Assembly: GCF_915403165.1 (NCBI RefSeq)
Contig: NZ_OU659204.1
Coordinates: forward strand, 3,866,808 to 3,930,807
Length of the DNA: 64,000 nucleotides
Direction of reading: 5' to 3'
DNA from: Providencia alcalifaciens
GTDB lineage: Bacteria > Pseudomonadota > Gammaproteobacteria > Enterobacterales > Enterobacteriaceae
Both the position numbers and the translations under genes were made by a program. Position 1 is the first letter of the stretch, and each line of letters begins with the position of its first letter. Below the pieces are notes generated by a model. That model did not search any database and had not been told where the DNA came from. It saw nothing but the letters and a program-made list of their open reading frames with translations. Of this stretch, positions 9,337-19,672 are shown in pieces.

Positions 9337-9804
9337 TTATTGAACTTCAGGGGTCTGCGCTTGTTCGCCTTGTTGCTGTTCTAAATAGCTCATGAACAGT
9401 GCATCAAAGTTAACTGGCGCTAAGTTCAATTGTGGGAAAGTACCACGGCCTACCATGTTCGTGATAGTTTCACGCGCATATGGGAACAGGATATTCGGGC
9501 AGTATGCACCTAAGCAATGTGCCATTTGAGTGCCTTCGATGCCATCAATAGAGAACACACCCGCTTGTTGAACTTCACACAGAAATGCAGTTTCTTCACC
9601 CAGAGTTGCGGTAGTTGTCACACGCAGAACAACTTCATACACACCTTCAGCTAATTGAGTTGAAGAAGTATCTAAATCTAATTTGATCTCTGGCTGCCAC
9701 TCTTTTTGAAAGATTTGAGGTGCATTAGGTGCTTCAAATGAAACGTCTTTTGCGTAGATACGTTGAATTTGAAATACCATTTCTGAGTTGTTTTGTTCTG
9801 ACAT
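9337..9804 (-). CDS. secB: Protein-export chaperone SecB
   Basis: 155 residues. It has the SecB core, including [18 protein letters not shown] at the N terminus and [15 protein letters not shown] in the middle. The C-terminal tail ends in a Gln-rich stretch. The tetramer keeps preproteins unfolded and delivers them to SecA. In E. coli grxC separates yibN from secB; here only 74 bp lie between them and no glutaredoxin gene is present. Confidence 0.96.
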   Translation of the reverse strand: MSEQNNSEMVFQIQRIYAKDVSFEAPNAPQIFQKEWQPEIKLDLDTSSTQLAEGVYEVVLRVTTTATLGEETAFLCEVQQAGVFSIDGIEGTQMAHCLGAYCPNILFPYARETITNMVGRGTFPQLNLAPVNFDALFMSYLEQQQGEQAQTPEVQ

Positions 9805-9878
9805 AATAATTACCTTACTTCCATATTAGAGTTTCGAGATATATTCAGTTGCCGGCACATCTTTTCAGTGCCGGATAA

Positions 9879-10325
9879 TTACTTCTTACCACGAGCCAGT
9901 GGTAGGTTTTCACCCGCCCAACCAGCGATCCCTTCTTTCAGGACAAAGACTTTTTCAAAGCCATGATGAGCAAGCTGTTCAGCAGGTTTAGTTGCTTCCA
10001 TTCCACTTGCAGAAACTATGATGACAGATTTCTGTTTATGTTTTTCCAGCTCACCCAAATTATTATCTTTAATTTCAGATGGTGTTAAGTTAATAGAATC
10101 AATAATATGCCCTTTGCGGAACTCCTCGCGAGTACGTAAGTCCACAATAACTGCTTCTTCTTTATTGATCATTGTAATCGCTTGAGTGCGCGCAATGACT
10201 TTAGTTTTAGAGAATAGGCTTCTGAAGGTCATCACGACCACGGCAACAAATAACACTATCCAAGTCAGACTAACAAACGTGTTACGACTGACAAATTGCA
10301 TGATTTCTTGGATCATGGGGGGCAA
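9879..10325 (-). CDS. yibN: Membrane-anchored rhodanese-like protein YibN
   Basis: 148 residues with one N-terminal membrane helix (about residues 17-35) and a single rhodanese domain. The active-site loop reads VSASGMEA, so the catalytic Cys of true sulfurtransferases is absent. I recall the E. coli homologue also lacking it. The function is therefore probably not sulfur transfer. First gene of the unit leading to secB. The domain keeps [14 protein letters not shown] and the C-terminal [12 protein letters not shown]. Confidence 0.9.
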   Translation of the reverse strand: MPPMIQEIMQFVSRNTFVSLTWIVLFVAVVVMTFRSLFSKTKVIARTQAITMINKEEAVIVDLRTREEFRKGHIIDSINLTPSEIKDNNLGELEKHKQKSVIIVSASGMEATKPAEQLAHHGFEKVFVLKEGIAGWAGENLPLARGKK

Positions 10326-10731
10326 TTACTCCCGTTAGTTAAAAACGAATATCAAAGGGTTCAGAGTATACCTTTGTGCTGAGCTAATTACAGCCAGTTA
10401 GCGCAAACTAGAATGTCTTTTTTGCGAAAACACTCGCAGAGTTAACACCTTTTTTCTGAAAAAAAGAATTTTTTCTCAAAGCTGTACGCAGACATTTTAA
10501 CATAAACATGCTCAGACTCGACTTTGACGCTAAATTAATTCCCATCTAAATAGAGTATAAACAGTAAAATTCAGTGATAATACGCCTATAATTTGGCTTA
10601 GTATCAAATGGTATAATAGCAATATTCTTAATTTTTAAGCGTTTTTATGACTATTTTTAAGAGAACACTGGAAAGCACGACTTGCAGATGAAATAATCAG
10701 TTATTGCATTTAATTGAGGTGATCTATCACA
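10326..10731. promoter_or_regulatory. Divergent yibN/envC intergenic region
   Basis: About 400 bp without a supportable gene. It must hold promoters for both yibN and envC. TATAAT hexamers on the envC strand occur at 10587-10592 and 10612-10617, but neither has a good -35 at normal spacing. In E. coli gpmM sits directly upstream of envC; no trace of it is visible here. Confidence 0.4.
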
Positions 10732-12024
10732 ATGGCCCATACATCCCATCGAATAAAGACATTTTTTGTTCGTCAGGCAATGATCCCTGCCCTGCTTGGT
10801 TTAGGGTTATTCACTTTGGAGCCTTCTCACGTCGCGCTCGCGAATCAGATCACCGAAAACAAAGGTCAATTAAATGACCTACTAAAAAGCATTGCTGAAA
10901 AAGAAAAAAGCGTTAAAGAACAGCAAACTAAAAAAAGTAATCTCCTTTTGCAACTCAAAGAGCAAGAACAAAGTATTTCTGCAGCAAGCCGTGATTTGCA
11001 CCTAACACAAAACCAATTAAAACAACTAGATAAAGAAATATCCTCCTTATCCAGCAATATCAGTCGGCTGCAAAAGAAAAAAAATGAACAAGAAAAACTG
11101 CTTGCTGAGCAGTTAGATGCCGCATTCCGACTTGGTAAACACCAAGGTTTATCGCTACTCTTAAAGGGTGAAGAAGGCCAACGAGAAGAACGAATTCTTG
11201 CGTATTATGGCTACCTCAACCAAGCTCGTGAAAAAAACATTCTTGATCTAGAAGAAACTACCAAAGAGTTGCACGAACAAAAACAATTAGAGCAAAAAAA
11301 GCAAGCTGAGCAGAAAACAACGCTCACACGCCAGCAGCAAGAAAAACAAAAGCTCGATAATGCGCAAGCTTCACGGCAAAAAACCTTAACCGTATTAGAA
11401 AGCTCATTAAAAGAAGATCAAAAAAACCTCGCCGTCTTAAAGCAGAACGAAGCCAGGCTACGCGACAAGATTGCTAAAGCAGAACGTGAAGCTAAAGCAC
11501 GCGCCGAACGTGAAGCTCGTGAAGCCGCGCGTATTCGTGCTCAAGTTGCTGAAAAAGAGCGAAAAGCCAAACAGAAAGGTGCCACGTATAAGCCATCTGA
11601 AAGTGAGCAATCACTTATGTCTCGAACGGGTGGTTTAGGTCGCCCTGCTGGTCAAGCTATCTGGCCGGTACGCGGTTCCACCTTACATAATTATGGGGAT
11701 GTGATCTCCAGCGAATTACGTTGGAAAGGTATGGTGATCGCAGCAAATGAAGGCACCCAAGTTAAGGCTATTGCGGATGGTCGCGTATTACTCGCTGACT
11801 GGCTTCAAGGTTACGGTTTGGTTGTTGTCGTTGAGCATGGTAAAGGGGATATGAGCCTGTATGGCTATAACCAAAGTGCGCTGGTGAATGTGGGGCAAGA
11901 AGTCCGCGCAGGCCAGCCAATTGCTTTAGTGGGAAGTAGTGGTGGTCAAGAACGCCCTGCACTTTACTTTGAAATTCGCCGACAAGGTAAGACTGTTAAC
12001 CCTCGCCCGTGGCTAGGCAAGTAG
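10732..12024 (+). CDS. envC: Murein hydrolase activator EnvC
   Basis: 430 residues. An N-terminal signal sequence (cleavage likely after SHVALA, about residue 37) leads into a long coiled coil (about 45-280). The C-terminal degenerate LytM domain starts around GRPAGQAIWPVRG. As in other EnvC proteins the zinc ligands are missing, so it is an activator rather than an enzyme: it is recruited by FtsEX and switches on AmiA/AmiB at the division septum. The start follows TTGAGGTGA, a good ribosome site. yibQ follows 60 bp later. Confidence 0.95.
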   Translation: MAHTSHRIKTFFVRQAMIPALLGLGLFTLEPSHVALANQITENKGQLNDLLKSIAEKEKSVKEQQTKKSNLLLQLKEQEQSISAASRDLHLTQNQLKQLDKEISSLSSNISRLQKKKNEQEKLLAEQLDAAFRLGKHQGLSLLLKGEEGQREERILAYYGYLNQAREKNILDLEETTKELHEQKQLEQKKQAEQKTTLTRQQQEKQKLDNAQASRQKTLTVLESSLKEDQKNLAVLKQNEARLRDKIAKAEREAKARAEREAREAARIRAQVAEKERKAKQKGATYKPSESEQSLMSRTGGLGRPAGQAIWPVRGSTLHNYGDVISSELRWKGMVIAANEGTQVKAIADGRVLLADWLQGYGLVVVVEHGKGDMSLYGYNQSALVNVGQEVRAGQPIALVGSSGGQERPALYFEIRRQGKTVNPRPWLGK

Positions 12025-12084
12025 CACAATAATCTTTCGCACTGCCTATAAAATGCTAGGCTATAAAAAGTTAGGAAAATAATT

Positions 12085-13167
12085 ATGTTAAGACACTCGC
12101 CAATGAAATTACTGATTAGCCTGCTCCTTATCATGGTCAGCTCTCAGGCGAGTGCCGCCAAACTCGCTATTGTCATTGATGATTTTGGTTACCGAGCCAA
12201 AGAAGATAATCAAATCCTAGCGTTACCGGCCGCCATCAGTATTGCTATTTTACCTAACTCACCTCATGGTGCTGAAGTCGCGGCAACCGCCTATCAGCAA
12301 GGGCGGGATATTTTAATCCATATGCCCATGAAGCCATTGAGTAAGCAACCTCTTGAAAAAGATACTTTGGCACCCTCAATGAGTGCTGAAGAAGTTGACC
12401 GCATCATTAAAAATGCCATTAGCCGAGTTCCTCACGCTAAAGGAATGAATAACCATATGGGCAGCGAGATGACCTCCAGCCTTTCTGGAATGCGCAATGT
12501 GATGCGCTCACTGTCGCAATCGAACCTCTTTTTCTTAGATAGCGTCACGATTGGCAATACACAGGCATTGAATGCAGCCAAAGAATTTGGCGTTCCCTCA
12601 ACGAAGCGCAATATTTTTATTGATAATCACCAATCTGAAGAAGAAACCCGTACACAGCTGAATAAAGCCATTGCTTACGCGCGTAAACATGGCAGCGCGG
12701 TGGCTATTGGTCACCCACATCCATCAACCGTGCGCGCCTTACAAAAATTTATGCCATTGGTTCCCGCTGATATTGAGCTTGTACCTGTCAGTACACTGGT
12801 CGGCTATCACCCAGCAACTGGCGAACCACGCAAAACTCTCAGAATGCAGCCTGAAGGCGTTAATCCAACACTGCCAGTAACAAAGCCCGAAACCAAAATG
12901 CCAAGCAAATCAGAGGTAAAACCTCATGAAGCAGCTAAAACAACGGCAGATTCTGATGATGCTACGCCAACTCTTGCAGAACCAGAAATGACTAACGATG
13001 CTGCGGAGCAACCTGAGAAAGTAGTTAGTCCCGCAGAATTAGGTATATGCGATATCGAACTGCCATCAACCCGTCTGCAAGGCATTGAGCTACTCATGTT
13101 TGTGGTCGAGGCCATTTATCAAGATAAAACCCTGCAGCCCCTGATTGCAGAAAAGAAAATACCGTAA
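12085..13167 (+). CDS. yibQ: Divergent polysaccharide deacetylase family protein YibQ
   Basis: 360 residues with a signal peptide (cleavage after QASA, about residue 24), then the NodB-like divergent domain starting KLAIVIDDFGYR. Recognisable stretches include ILPNSPHG, ILIHMPMKPLSKQPLEKDTL and GMNNHMGSEMT. It is probably periplasmic with unknown substrate. The C-terminal ~100 residues (about 255-330) are a low-complexity Pro/Glu/Thr/Ala linker ending in a short conserved-looking tail, making it about 40 residues longer than the E. coli protein. Probably co-transcribed with envC. Confidence 0.9.
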   Translation: MLRHSPMKLLISLLLIMVSSQASAAKLAIVIDDFGYRAKEDNQILALPAAISIAILPNSPHGAEVAATAYQQGRDILIHMPMKPLSKQPLEKDTLAPSMSAEEVDRIIKNAISRVPHAKGMNNHMGSEMTSSLSGMRNVMRSLSQSNLFFLDSVTIGNTQALNAAKEFGVPSTKRNIFIDNHQSEEETRTQLNKAIAYARKHGSAVAIGHPHPSTVRALQKFMPLVPADIELVPVSTLVGYHPATGEPRKTLRMQPEGVNPTLPVTKPETKMPSKSEVKPHEAAKTTADSDDATPTLAEPEMTNDAAEQPEKVVSPAELGICDIELPSTRLQGIELLMFVVEAIYQDKTLQPLIAEKKIP

Positions 13168-13187
13168 CGGGTAAGGCTAAAAATAAA

Positions 13188-13221
13188 AAAGGGTTTAAAG
13201 GCATTCGCCAATAAACCCTTT
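13188..13221. terminator. Bidirectional terminator between yibQ and tdh
   Basis: A 10-bp stem AAAGGGTTTA / TAAACCCTTT separated by 14 nt, with A and T runs on either side. It lies between convergent genes and can serve both. Confidence 0.75.
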
Positions 13222-13244
13222 AAAACTAATAAATTAATTCTGAA

Positions 13245-14270
13245 TTAATCCCAGTTTAAAATCACTTTTCCTGACTGCCCTGAGCACATCACATCAAAGC
13301 CTTTTTGGAAATCATCAATAGAAAACTCATGAGTAATGATTGGTGATAAATCGAGACCTGATTGCACGAGTGTCGCCATCTTGTACCAAGTTTCAAACAT
13401 TTCACGCCCATAAATCCCTTTGATAAACAGACCTTTAAATATAACTTGGCTCCAGTCTGTTGCCATCGATGATGGAGGAATACCTAATAGCGCAATTCTG
13501 CCACCATGATTCATGGTGTCTAACATGGTTTGGAAAGCGGCGGGGGCTCCTGAAACTTCCAGTGCCACATCAAAACCTTCTTTCATGCCCAGTTCATTCA
13601 TCACGTCTTTAAGATTTTCACGGCTCACATTCACCGCGCGGGTTACGCCCATTTTTTTCGCTAATTCAAGGCGATAATCATTCACATCCGTGATCACTAC
13701 ATGGCGAGCACCGACATGTCGGCAAACTGCTGCCGCCATAATACCGATAGGGCCTGCGCCAGAAACCAGTACATCTTCACCGACTAAATCAAATGATAAT
13801 GCTGTATGCACCGCATTACCAAATGGGTCGAAAATTGCCGCAATTTCATCAGGAATATTGTCTGGAATTTTAAAGGCGTTAAACGCTGGGATCACCAAAT
13901 ACTCAGCAAAACATCCTGGGCGATTTACGCCGACACCAATGGTATTACGGCATAAGTGGGTACGCCCACCTCGGCAATTACGGCAATGACCGCAGGTAAT
14001 ATGCCCTTCGCCAGAAACACGGTCACCAATTTTAAACCCTTTAACTTCCTGCCCAATCTCAACAATTTCCCCTATATATTCATGACCCACCACCATCGGA
14101 ACGGGAATGGTTTTTTGCGACCATTCATCCCAGTTGTAGATATGAACATCCGTTCCGCAAATGGCGGTTTTACGGATTTTAATCATCACATCATTGTGTC
14201 CCAGTTCCGGTTTCGGAACGTCTGTCATCCATATACCTGGTTCTGCTTTTAATTTGGACAGTGCTTTCAT
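13245..14270 (-). CDS. tdh: L-threonine 3-dehydrogenase
   Basis: 341 residues, a zinc medium-chain dehydrogenase. The catalytic zinc Cys lies in [13 protein letters not shown], the structural zinc site is [13 protein letters not shown] with a further Cys, and the NAD motif is [11 protein letters not shown]. It oxidises threonine to 2-amino-3-ketobutyrate, which Kbl then cleaves to glycine and acetyl-CoA. It is downstream of kbl with a 55-bp gap, the standard kbl-tdh operon. Confidence 0.97.
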   Translation of the reverse strand: MKALSKLKAEPGIWMTDVPKPELGHNDVMIKIRKTAICGTDVHIYNWDEWSQKTIPVPMVVGHEYIGEIVEIGQEVKGFKIGDRVSGEGHITCGHCRNCRGGRTHLCRNTIGVGVNRPGCFAEYLVIPAFNAFKIPDNIPDEIAAIFDPFGNAVHTALSFDLVGEDVLVSGAGPIGIMAAAVCRHVGARHVVITDVNDYRLELAKKMGVTRAVNVSRENLKDVMNELGMKEGFDVALEVSGAPAAFQTMLDTMNHGGRIALLGIPPSSMATDWSQVIFKGLFIKGIYGREMFETWYKMATLVQSGLDLSPIITHEFSIDDFQKGFDVMCSGQSGKVILNWD

Positions 14271-14325
14271 AGGCGACCTTTTATTTATGGCTACATTTAA
14301 TTTTATGGCTAAATTAATTTCGTAA

Positions 14326-15519
14326 CTAAATTAATTGAAGCTTTTTGCCAATACGGGTGAATGCATCAACAGCGTGTAAAATATCCTCCTCACTGTGCGC
14401 AGCGGACATTTGCGTGCGAATTCGCGCTTGTCCTTGAGGAACCACTGGATAGAAAAATCCAGTGACATAAATGCCTTCTTTTAATAACTCTGAAGCAAAT
14501 TGCTGAGCAATCTTGGCATCCCCTAACATCACAGGAATGATGGCGTGATCAGCGCCTGCTAATGTAAACCCTGCATCAGTCATTTTTTCTCTAAATAACA
14601 CCGCATTACGCCACAATTTCTCACGGCGTTCTTGCCCTTCGGTCATCATATCGATCACCTTAATGGACGCAGCTACAATGGCGGGTGCCAAAGAGTTAGA
14701 GAATAAATATGGGCGAGAGCGTTGACGTAACCACTCGACAACCTCTTTTTTGGCGGCAGTATAACCACCCGATGCACCGCCCAGAGCTTTTCCTAATGTG
14801 CCAGTAATAATGTCTACTCGCCCCATCACTTTACAATACTCATGGCTACCACGACCGTTTTCACCAACAAAACCAACAGCATGGGAGTCATCTACCATGA
14901 CCAATGCGTTATATTCATCAGCAAGGTCACAGACAGTTTTCAGATCAGCAATCACGCCATCCATCGAGAAAACACCGTCAGTCGCAATCAGAATATGGCG
15001 CATACCCGCCGCTTTGGCTTCTTCAAGGCGCTGTTTTAATTCCGTCATATTGTTATTGCTGTAGCGATAGCGCTGGGCTTTACACAGGCGAACACCGTCA
15101 ATGATGGATGCATGGTTTAATGCATCAGAAATAACAGCGTCTTCTGGCCCTAGTAGCGTCTCAAAAAGCCCGCCATTGGCATCAAAACAAGAGGAATAGA
15201 GGATCGAATCTTCCATTCCGAGGAAATCCGCGATTTTCTTTTCAAGAACTTTATGGCTGTCTTGGGTGCCGCAAATAAAACGAACCGATGCCATACCAAA
15301 GCCATGGCTATCCATACCCTGTTTTGCCGCTTCAATCAGCGCGGGATGATTGGCTAAGCCTAAATAGTTATTTGCACAGAAGTTAATAACGCGCTGCCCA
15401 CCCTGGATTTCAATATCCGCGTCTTGAGAGGTCGTAATAATGCGTTCATGTTTAAACAAGCCTTCAGCTTCTATTTGCACCAATTGTTGTTTAATCTGCT
15501 GGTAAAATTGTTCTGACAT
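14326..15519 (-). CDS. kbl: 2-amino-3-ketobutyrate coenzyme A ligase
   Basis: 397 residues, an alpha-oxoamine synthase family PLP enzyme. The PLP lysine lies in [15 protein letters not shown] and the PLP-phosphate aspartate in [11 protein letters not shown]. It converts 2-amino-3-ketobutyrate plus CoA to glycine and acetyl-CoA. It is transcribed divergently from hldD across a ~230-bp gap, which must carry both promoters. Confidence 0.97.
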   Translation of the reverse strand: MSEQFYQQIKQQLVQIEAEGLFKHERIITTSQDADIEIQGGQRVINFCANNYLGLANHPALIEAAKQGMDSHGFGMASVRFICGTQDSHKVLEKKIADFLGMEDSILYSSCFDANGGLFETLLGPEDAVISDALNHASIIDGVRLCKAQRYRYSNNNMTELKQRLEEAKAAGMRHILIATDGVFSMDGVIADLKTVCDLADEYNALVMVDDSHAVGFVGENGRGSHEYCKVMGRVDIITGTLGKALGGASGGYTAAKKEVVEWLRQRSRPYLFSNSLAPAIVAASIKVIDMMTEGQERREKLWRNAVLFREKMTDAGFTLAGADHAIIPVMLGDAKIAQQFASELLKEGIYVTGFFYPVVPQGQARIRTQMSAAHSEEDILHAVDAFTRIGKKLQLI

Positions 15520-15751
15520 GATTTGTTCCTGTAAAGAAGTTGTTTACAGAGTTTAATAATAGTCACTGGAACTAGCGATATCTGCGGAGCAAATAAGTTA
15601 AGTTTGTAGGCAAGATCACGATAATGCCCTTTGAAGAGGTATGACAACTAGGACAATTATCTGGTCGATATACTGTTGTCTGTACAAAGAGGTGTTATTA
15701 TAGACCCCAATTTTGTATCTATTTATTCTTAACCCACTTGAGGTATTCACG

Positions 15752-16690
15752 ATGATCGTAGTCACTGGCGGAGCTGGTTTTATTGGCAGCAATATTATTA
15801 AAGCCCTGAACGAAATGGGTCGCACCGATATTCTGGTGGTGGATAACCTGAAAGATGGTACTAAATTTGCCAACCTTGTTGACCTCGATATCGCCGATTA
15901 CATGGATAAAGAAGACTTTATCGTGAGTGTTATTGCCGGTGATGATTTTGGTGATATTGACGCTGTTTTCCATGAAGGTGCTTGCTCATCCACAACTGAG
16001 TGGGATGGTAAGTACATGATGGATAATAACTATCAGTTTTCTAAAGAGCTGCTACATTACTGTTTGGAACGTGAAATTCCCTTCCTGTATGCCTCTTCCG
16101 CAGCAACTTACGGTGGACGTAGCGATAATTTCATCGAAGAACGTGAATTTGAAAAACCACTAAACGTATACGGCTACTCTAAATTCCAATTCGACCAATA
16201 TGTCCGCAGCATCATGCCTGAAGCTCAGTCTCAAGTGTGTGGCTTCCGCTATTTCAACGTTTATGGACCAAATGAAAACCATAAAGGCAGCATGGCGAGC
16301 GTGGCTTACCACTTAAACAAACAGATTAATGAAGGGCAAACCCCGAAATTGTTTGAAGGAAGCGACACTTTCCGTCGTGACTTCATCTACGTTGGCGATG
16401 TGGCTGCGGTGAATTTATGGTTCTGGGAAAATAACGTTTCTGGTATTTTCAACTGTGGTACAGGTCGCGCGGAATCATTCCAAGCGGTTGCCGATGCCGT
16501 CACTGAATTCCATAAAGATAAAAATGTATCTATCGAATATATTGAATTCCCTGAGAAATTAAAAGGTCGCTACCAGAGCTTCACCCAGGCGGATCTGACT
16601 AAATTACGTGCCGCAGGTTACACTGCACCGTTTAAAACCGTTGCTGAAGGCGTGACCGAATATATGCAATGGCTGAATAAAGACGCGTAA
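15752..16690 (+). CDS. hldD: ADP-L-glycero-D-manno-heptose 6-epimerase
   Basis: 312 residues starting [14 protein letters not shown]; the upstream in-frame ATG at 15713 adds non-family residues. The chosen start follows TTGAGGT. The extended SDR fold has the catalytic Y-x3-K in [11 protein letters not shown] and conserved [11 protein letters not shown]. It makes the L,D-heptose precursor for the LPS inner core. First gene of hldD-waaF-waaC-htrL. Older name rfaD. Confidence 0.97.
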   Translation: MIVVTGGAGFIGSNIIKALNEMGRTDILVVDNLKDGTKFANLVDLDIADYMDKEDFIVSVIAGDDFGDIDAVFHEGACSSTTEWDGKYMMDNNYQFSKELLHYCLEREIPFLYASSAATYGGRSDNFIEEREFEKPLNVYGYSKFQFDQYVRSIMPEAQSQVCGFRYFNVYGPNENHKGSMASVAYHLNKQINEGQTPKLFEGSDTFRRDFIYVGDVAAVNLWFWENNVSGIFNCGTGRAESFQAVADAVTEFHKDKNVSIEYIEFPEKLKGRYQSFTQADLTKLRAAGYTAPFKTVAEGVTEYMQWLNKDA

Positions 16691-16699
16691 TCGCCTTTT

Positions 16700-17776
16700 A
16701 TGAAAACAGTACCTATGAAAACCACGCCTATGAAAATATTAGTGATTGGCCCCTCATGGGTAGGGGATATGATGATGTCTCAGAGCCTTTATCGCACGAT
16801 AAAGGCACTCCATCCTCATGCTCAGATTGATGTGATGGCACCCGATTGGTGCCGTCCGTTATTGGCAAAAATGCCCGAAGTATCTGAAGCGATCTCCATG
16901 CCATTAGGACATGGAAAGCTAGAAATTGGCGAACGCCGTCAATTAGGCATTAATTTGCGGAAAAATGGGTACGATCAAGCGATTGTGTTACCTAATTCAT
17001 TGAAATCTGCTCTGGTGCCGTTCTTTGCTAAAATTACCAAAAGAACGGGATGGCGCGGTGAAATGCGTTATGGGCTGCTCAATGATTTACGCCCATTGGA
17101 TAAACAAGCATTTCCGCTGATGGTGCAACGCTACGTCGCATTGGCGTATGACAAACAGCGCATCAAATCTGCCGATGATATTCCCGCCCCGATTTTATGG
17201 CCTAAATTAGTCACTGATAAACAGCAAGTTAGCGATACTGTTAGTCAATTTAATCTTGATTTTTCTCGCCCAATTATTGGTTTCTGCCCCGGTGCTGAAT
17301 TTGGTCCTGCAAAACGTTGGCCACACTATCACTATGCGGCTATCGCTCAAAAATTAATCAGCGATCAAGGCTACCAAGTTCTGTTATTTGGTTCTCAAAA
17401 AGACCATGAAGCAGGTGAAGAAATCCGTCAAAGTTTGACTGACGATGCTCGCAGTTACTGCCTCAATTTCGCAGGAAAAACCTCGTTAGAACAAGCCGTT
17501 AATCTTATTGATGCTTGCCAAGCCGTTGTGAGTAATGATTCTGGCTTAATGCATGTGGCTGCGGCTCTCGATAAACCGTTAGTCGCACTATATGGCCCAA
17601 GTAGCCCGGACTTTACACCACCACTGTCCGATAAAGCAGAAGTGATCCGGCTGATAACGGGTTATCACAAAGTGCGTAAAGGTGACGGCGAAAGTGGCTA
17701 TCACCAAAGTCTGATTGATATTCAACCGCAGATGGTGCTGGATGCCCTCACGCGTTTAAATATAGGTATTAAATAA
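16700..17776 (+). CDS. waaF: ADP-heptose:LPS heptosyltransferase II
   Basis: Up to 358 residues, a GT9 family enzyme. It has the N-terminal motif ILVIGPSWVGDMMMSQSLY and the C-terminal nucleotide-binding stretch FCPGAEFGPAKRWP followed by VSNDSGLMHVAAAL. It adds the second heptose of the inner core. The 5' end holds three tandem 15-bp units, each starting ATGAAAA (16700, 16715, 16730). The E. coli-like start is the third; none has a clear Shine-Dalgarno sequence. Its stop shares one base with the waaC start. Confidence 0.96.
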   Translation: MKTVPMKTTPMKILVIGPSWVGDMMMSQSLYRTIKALHPHAQIDVMAPDWCRPLLAKMPEVSEAISMPLGHGKLEIGERRQLGINLRKNGYDQAIVLPNSLKSALVPFFAKITKRTGWRGEMRYGLLNDLRPLDKQAFPLMVQRYVALAYDKQRIKSADDIPAPILWPKLVTDKQQVSDTVSQFNLDFSRPIIGFCPGAEFGPAKRWPHYHYAAIAQKLISDQGYQVLLFGSQKDHEAGEEIRQSLTDDARSYCLNFAGKTSLEQAVNLIDACQAVVSNDSGLMHVAAALDKPLVALYGPSSPDFTPPLSDKAEVIRLITGYHKVRKGDGESGYHQSLIDIQPQMVLDALTRLNIGIK

Positions 17777-18765
17777 TGCGCGTGTTATTAGTAAAAACAT
17801 CATCTATGGGAGATGTTTTGCACTCTCTACCTGCATTAACTGATGCACAGGCAGCAATACCGAATATTCAATTTGATTGGGTGGTCGAAGAGGGGTTTGC
17901 TCAAATCCCCACTTGGCACAATGCGGTGAATAAAGTGATCCCTGTGGCAATCCGTCGCTGGCGAAAAAATTGGTTTTCTGCGCCAATTCGTGCCGAACGT
18001 GCAGCATTTCGTCGCCAATTGCAGGCAACCCACTACGATGCAATTATCGATGCACAAGGGTTACTCAAGAGTGCGTTGCTAGTCACTCGCCTCGCTCACG
18101 GTTCTAAACATGGTTATGACCGCCATAGTATCCGCGAGCCGATTGCTAGCTTCTTCTACGATCATCGTTATTCCATTAGTAAACAGCAACATGCGGTAGA
18201 GCGTATTCGCCAATTATTTGCTAAAAGCCTCGGGTATACTTGCCCTAGGACCCAAGGAGATTACGCGATAGCTCGCCATTTCTTGCAATCAACCGATGAA
18301 ACCGAAGCCCCCTATGTGCTGTTTTTGCACTCCACAACCCGCGACGATAAGCATTGGCCTGAGTCTCATTGGCGTGAGCTGATTCAATTAATGAAGGAAA
18401 CTGGGCTGAGAGTGAAACTCCCTTGGGGTGCAGAGCATGAGTATCAGCGAGCAATAAGACTAGCAGAGGGTTTTGATTTTGTTGAAGTCTTACCAAAATT
18501 AACGCTGGCACAAGTCGCGCAACAAATTGCGGATGCAAAGGCGGTGATTTCTGTTGATACAGGTTTGAGTCATTTAACGGCTGCGCTAGATAAGCCGAAT
18601 TTCACGCTGTTTGGCCCAACAAATCCCGGTTTAATTGGTGGTTATGGAAAAGGCCAAAATGAGATAAAATCCACAAATAATATGATGGGGCAAATTAGTG
18701 CTTCTGACGTTTATAAGCGATTAAGCTCTATTTTTCCCAACTTAGGTGGTAACCATAAACAATGA
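17776..18765 (+). CDS. waaC: ADP-heptose:LPS heptosyltransferase I
   Basis: 329 residues, GT9 family. It begins RVLLVKTSSMGDVLHSLPALTDA and carries FLHSTTRDDKHWPE and SVDTGLSHLTAALDKP in the C-terminal lobe. It adds the first heptose onto Kdo2-lipid A at the inner membrane. Start and stop overlap the neighbouring genes by 1 and 4 bases (TAATG and ATGA), so translation is probably coupled along the operon. Confidence 0.96.
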   Translation: MRVLLVKTSSMGDVLHSLPALTDAQAAIPNIQFDWVVEEGFAQIPTWHNAVNKVIPVAIRRWRKNWFSAPIRAERAAFRRQLQATHYDAIIDAQGLLKSALLVTRLAHGSKHGYDRHSIREPIASFFYDHRYSISKQQHAVERIRQLFAKSLGYTCPRTQGDYAIARHFLQSTDETEAPYVLFLHSTTRDDKHWPESHWRELIQLMKETGLRVKLPWGAEHEYQRAIRLAEGFDFVEVLPKLTLAQVAQQIADAKAVISVDTGLSHLTAALDKPNFTLFGPTNPGLIGGYGKGQNEIKSTNNMMGQISASDVYKRLSSIFPNLGGNHKQ

Positions 18766-19622
18766 ATCAATCCACAACAATAGTAACTGCTTTTTTTGAT
18801 ATAGGAAGAGGAGATTGGAATAGTTCTCACGGGCACTTAGATCATTTAGAAAGAAAAACTGACACTTACTTCAATTATTTTAGTCAGTTAGCAAAGTTCG
18901 ATAATAATATGGTCGTGTTTACTTCTGCTAATTTCAAAGAAAGAATATTGAAAATTAGGGCGGGGAAACCAACTCACGTCATTGTGCTGGATATCAATAA
19001 AAAGTTTAAACACATCATAAAGAAAATTTCAGCTATACAACTCAGTCGCTCATTTAAAGAACGTATAAAACCAAAACAACTCGAAAACCCAGAATATTGG
19101 TCTCCAGAATATGTTTTATTAACGAATCTTAAAACCTATTTTGTGAATAAGGCGGGTCAACTTGGACTTGCTAACAATGAACTTATTGCATGGATAGATT
19201 TCGGATATATTCGTAATAATAAAACTCGGTATGGCATAACAGAATGGAACCACTCCTTTGATAGAGAAAAAATGCATTTTTTCTCTATACGAGATGGTTT
19301 AGATTTGACAAACCATGAATTGGTCATGAAGTATGTAATTGAAAATCATACTTATATCATTGGAGGTGTTATAGTTGGCACAAAAGAGCAATGGGCGCAT
19401 TTATATCAGTTAACACTTAATGTACAACATGACTTATTATCATCCGGCATCATTGACGATGACCAAGGTATTTTTTTAGTTTGTGCAAGTAAAAAACCTG
19501 ACTTAGTAAAAATACACTTTTTAGGTTATATGAAATGGTTCAGTATATTTAGGTTGTTCAATAAAAATTCTAAAATAAATTATTTTGAGCGTTTAGCCAT
19601 TCAATTAAGATTAATTAAATAA
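18762..19622 (+). CDS. htrL: HtrL/YibB family protein
   Basis: 286 residues. It opens STTIVTAFFDIGRGDW, the hallmark start of the HtrL/YibB family, and contains YWSPEYVLLTNLK and IAWIDFGYIR. The family sits in LPS core loci and looks glycosyltransferase-like, but its biochemical role is not established. The start overlaps the waaC stop by ATGA, so it belongs to the heptosyltransferase operon. It is more AT-rich than waaC. No signal peptide or membrane helix is apparent. Confidence 0.88.
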   Translation: MNQSTTIVTAFFDIGRGDWNSSHGHLDHLERKTDTYFNYFSQLAKFDNNMVVFTSANFKERILKIRAGKPTHVIVLDINKKFKHIIKKISAIQLSRSFKERIKPKQLENPEYWSPEYVLLTNLKTYFVNKAGQLGLANNELIAWIDFGYIRNNKTRYGITEWNHSFDREKMHFFSIRDGLDLTNHELVMKYVIENHTYIIGGVIVGTKEQWAHLYQLTLNVQHDLLSSGIIDDDQGIFLVCASKKPDLVKIHFLGYMKWFSIFRLFNKNSKINYFERLAIQLRLIK

Positions 19623-19645
19623 ATGCCCAGATAATCAATGGGCAT
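19623..19645. terminator. Hairpin between htrL and the GT39-like gene
   Basis: A 7-bp stem ATGCCCA / TGGGCAT with a 9-nt loop. On the minus strand it is followed by a T-rich tail (TTATTTAATT), so it best fits the end of the GT39-like gene. It may also stop the hldD operon. Confidence 0.6.
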
Positions 19646-19672
19646 CCATAGTTATTTCAATTTAAACCACTC

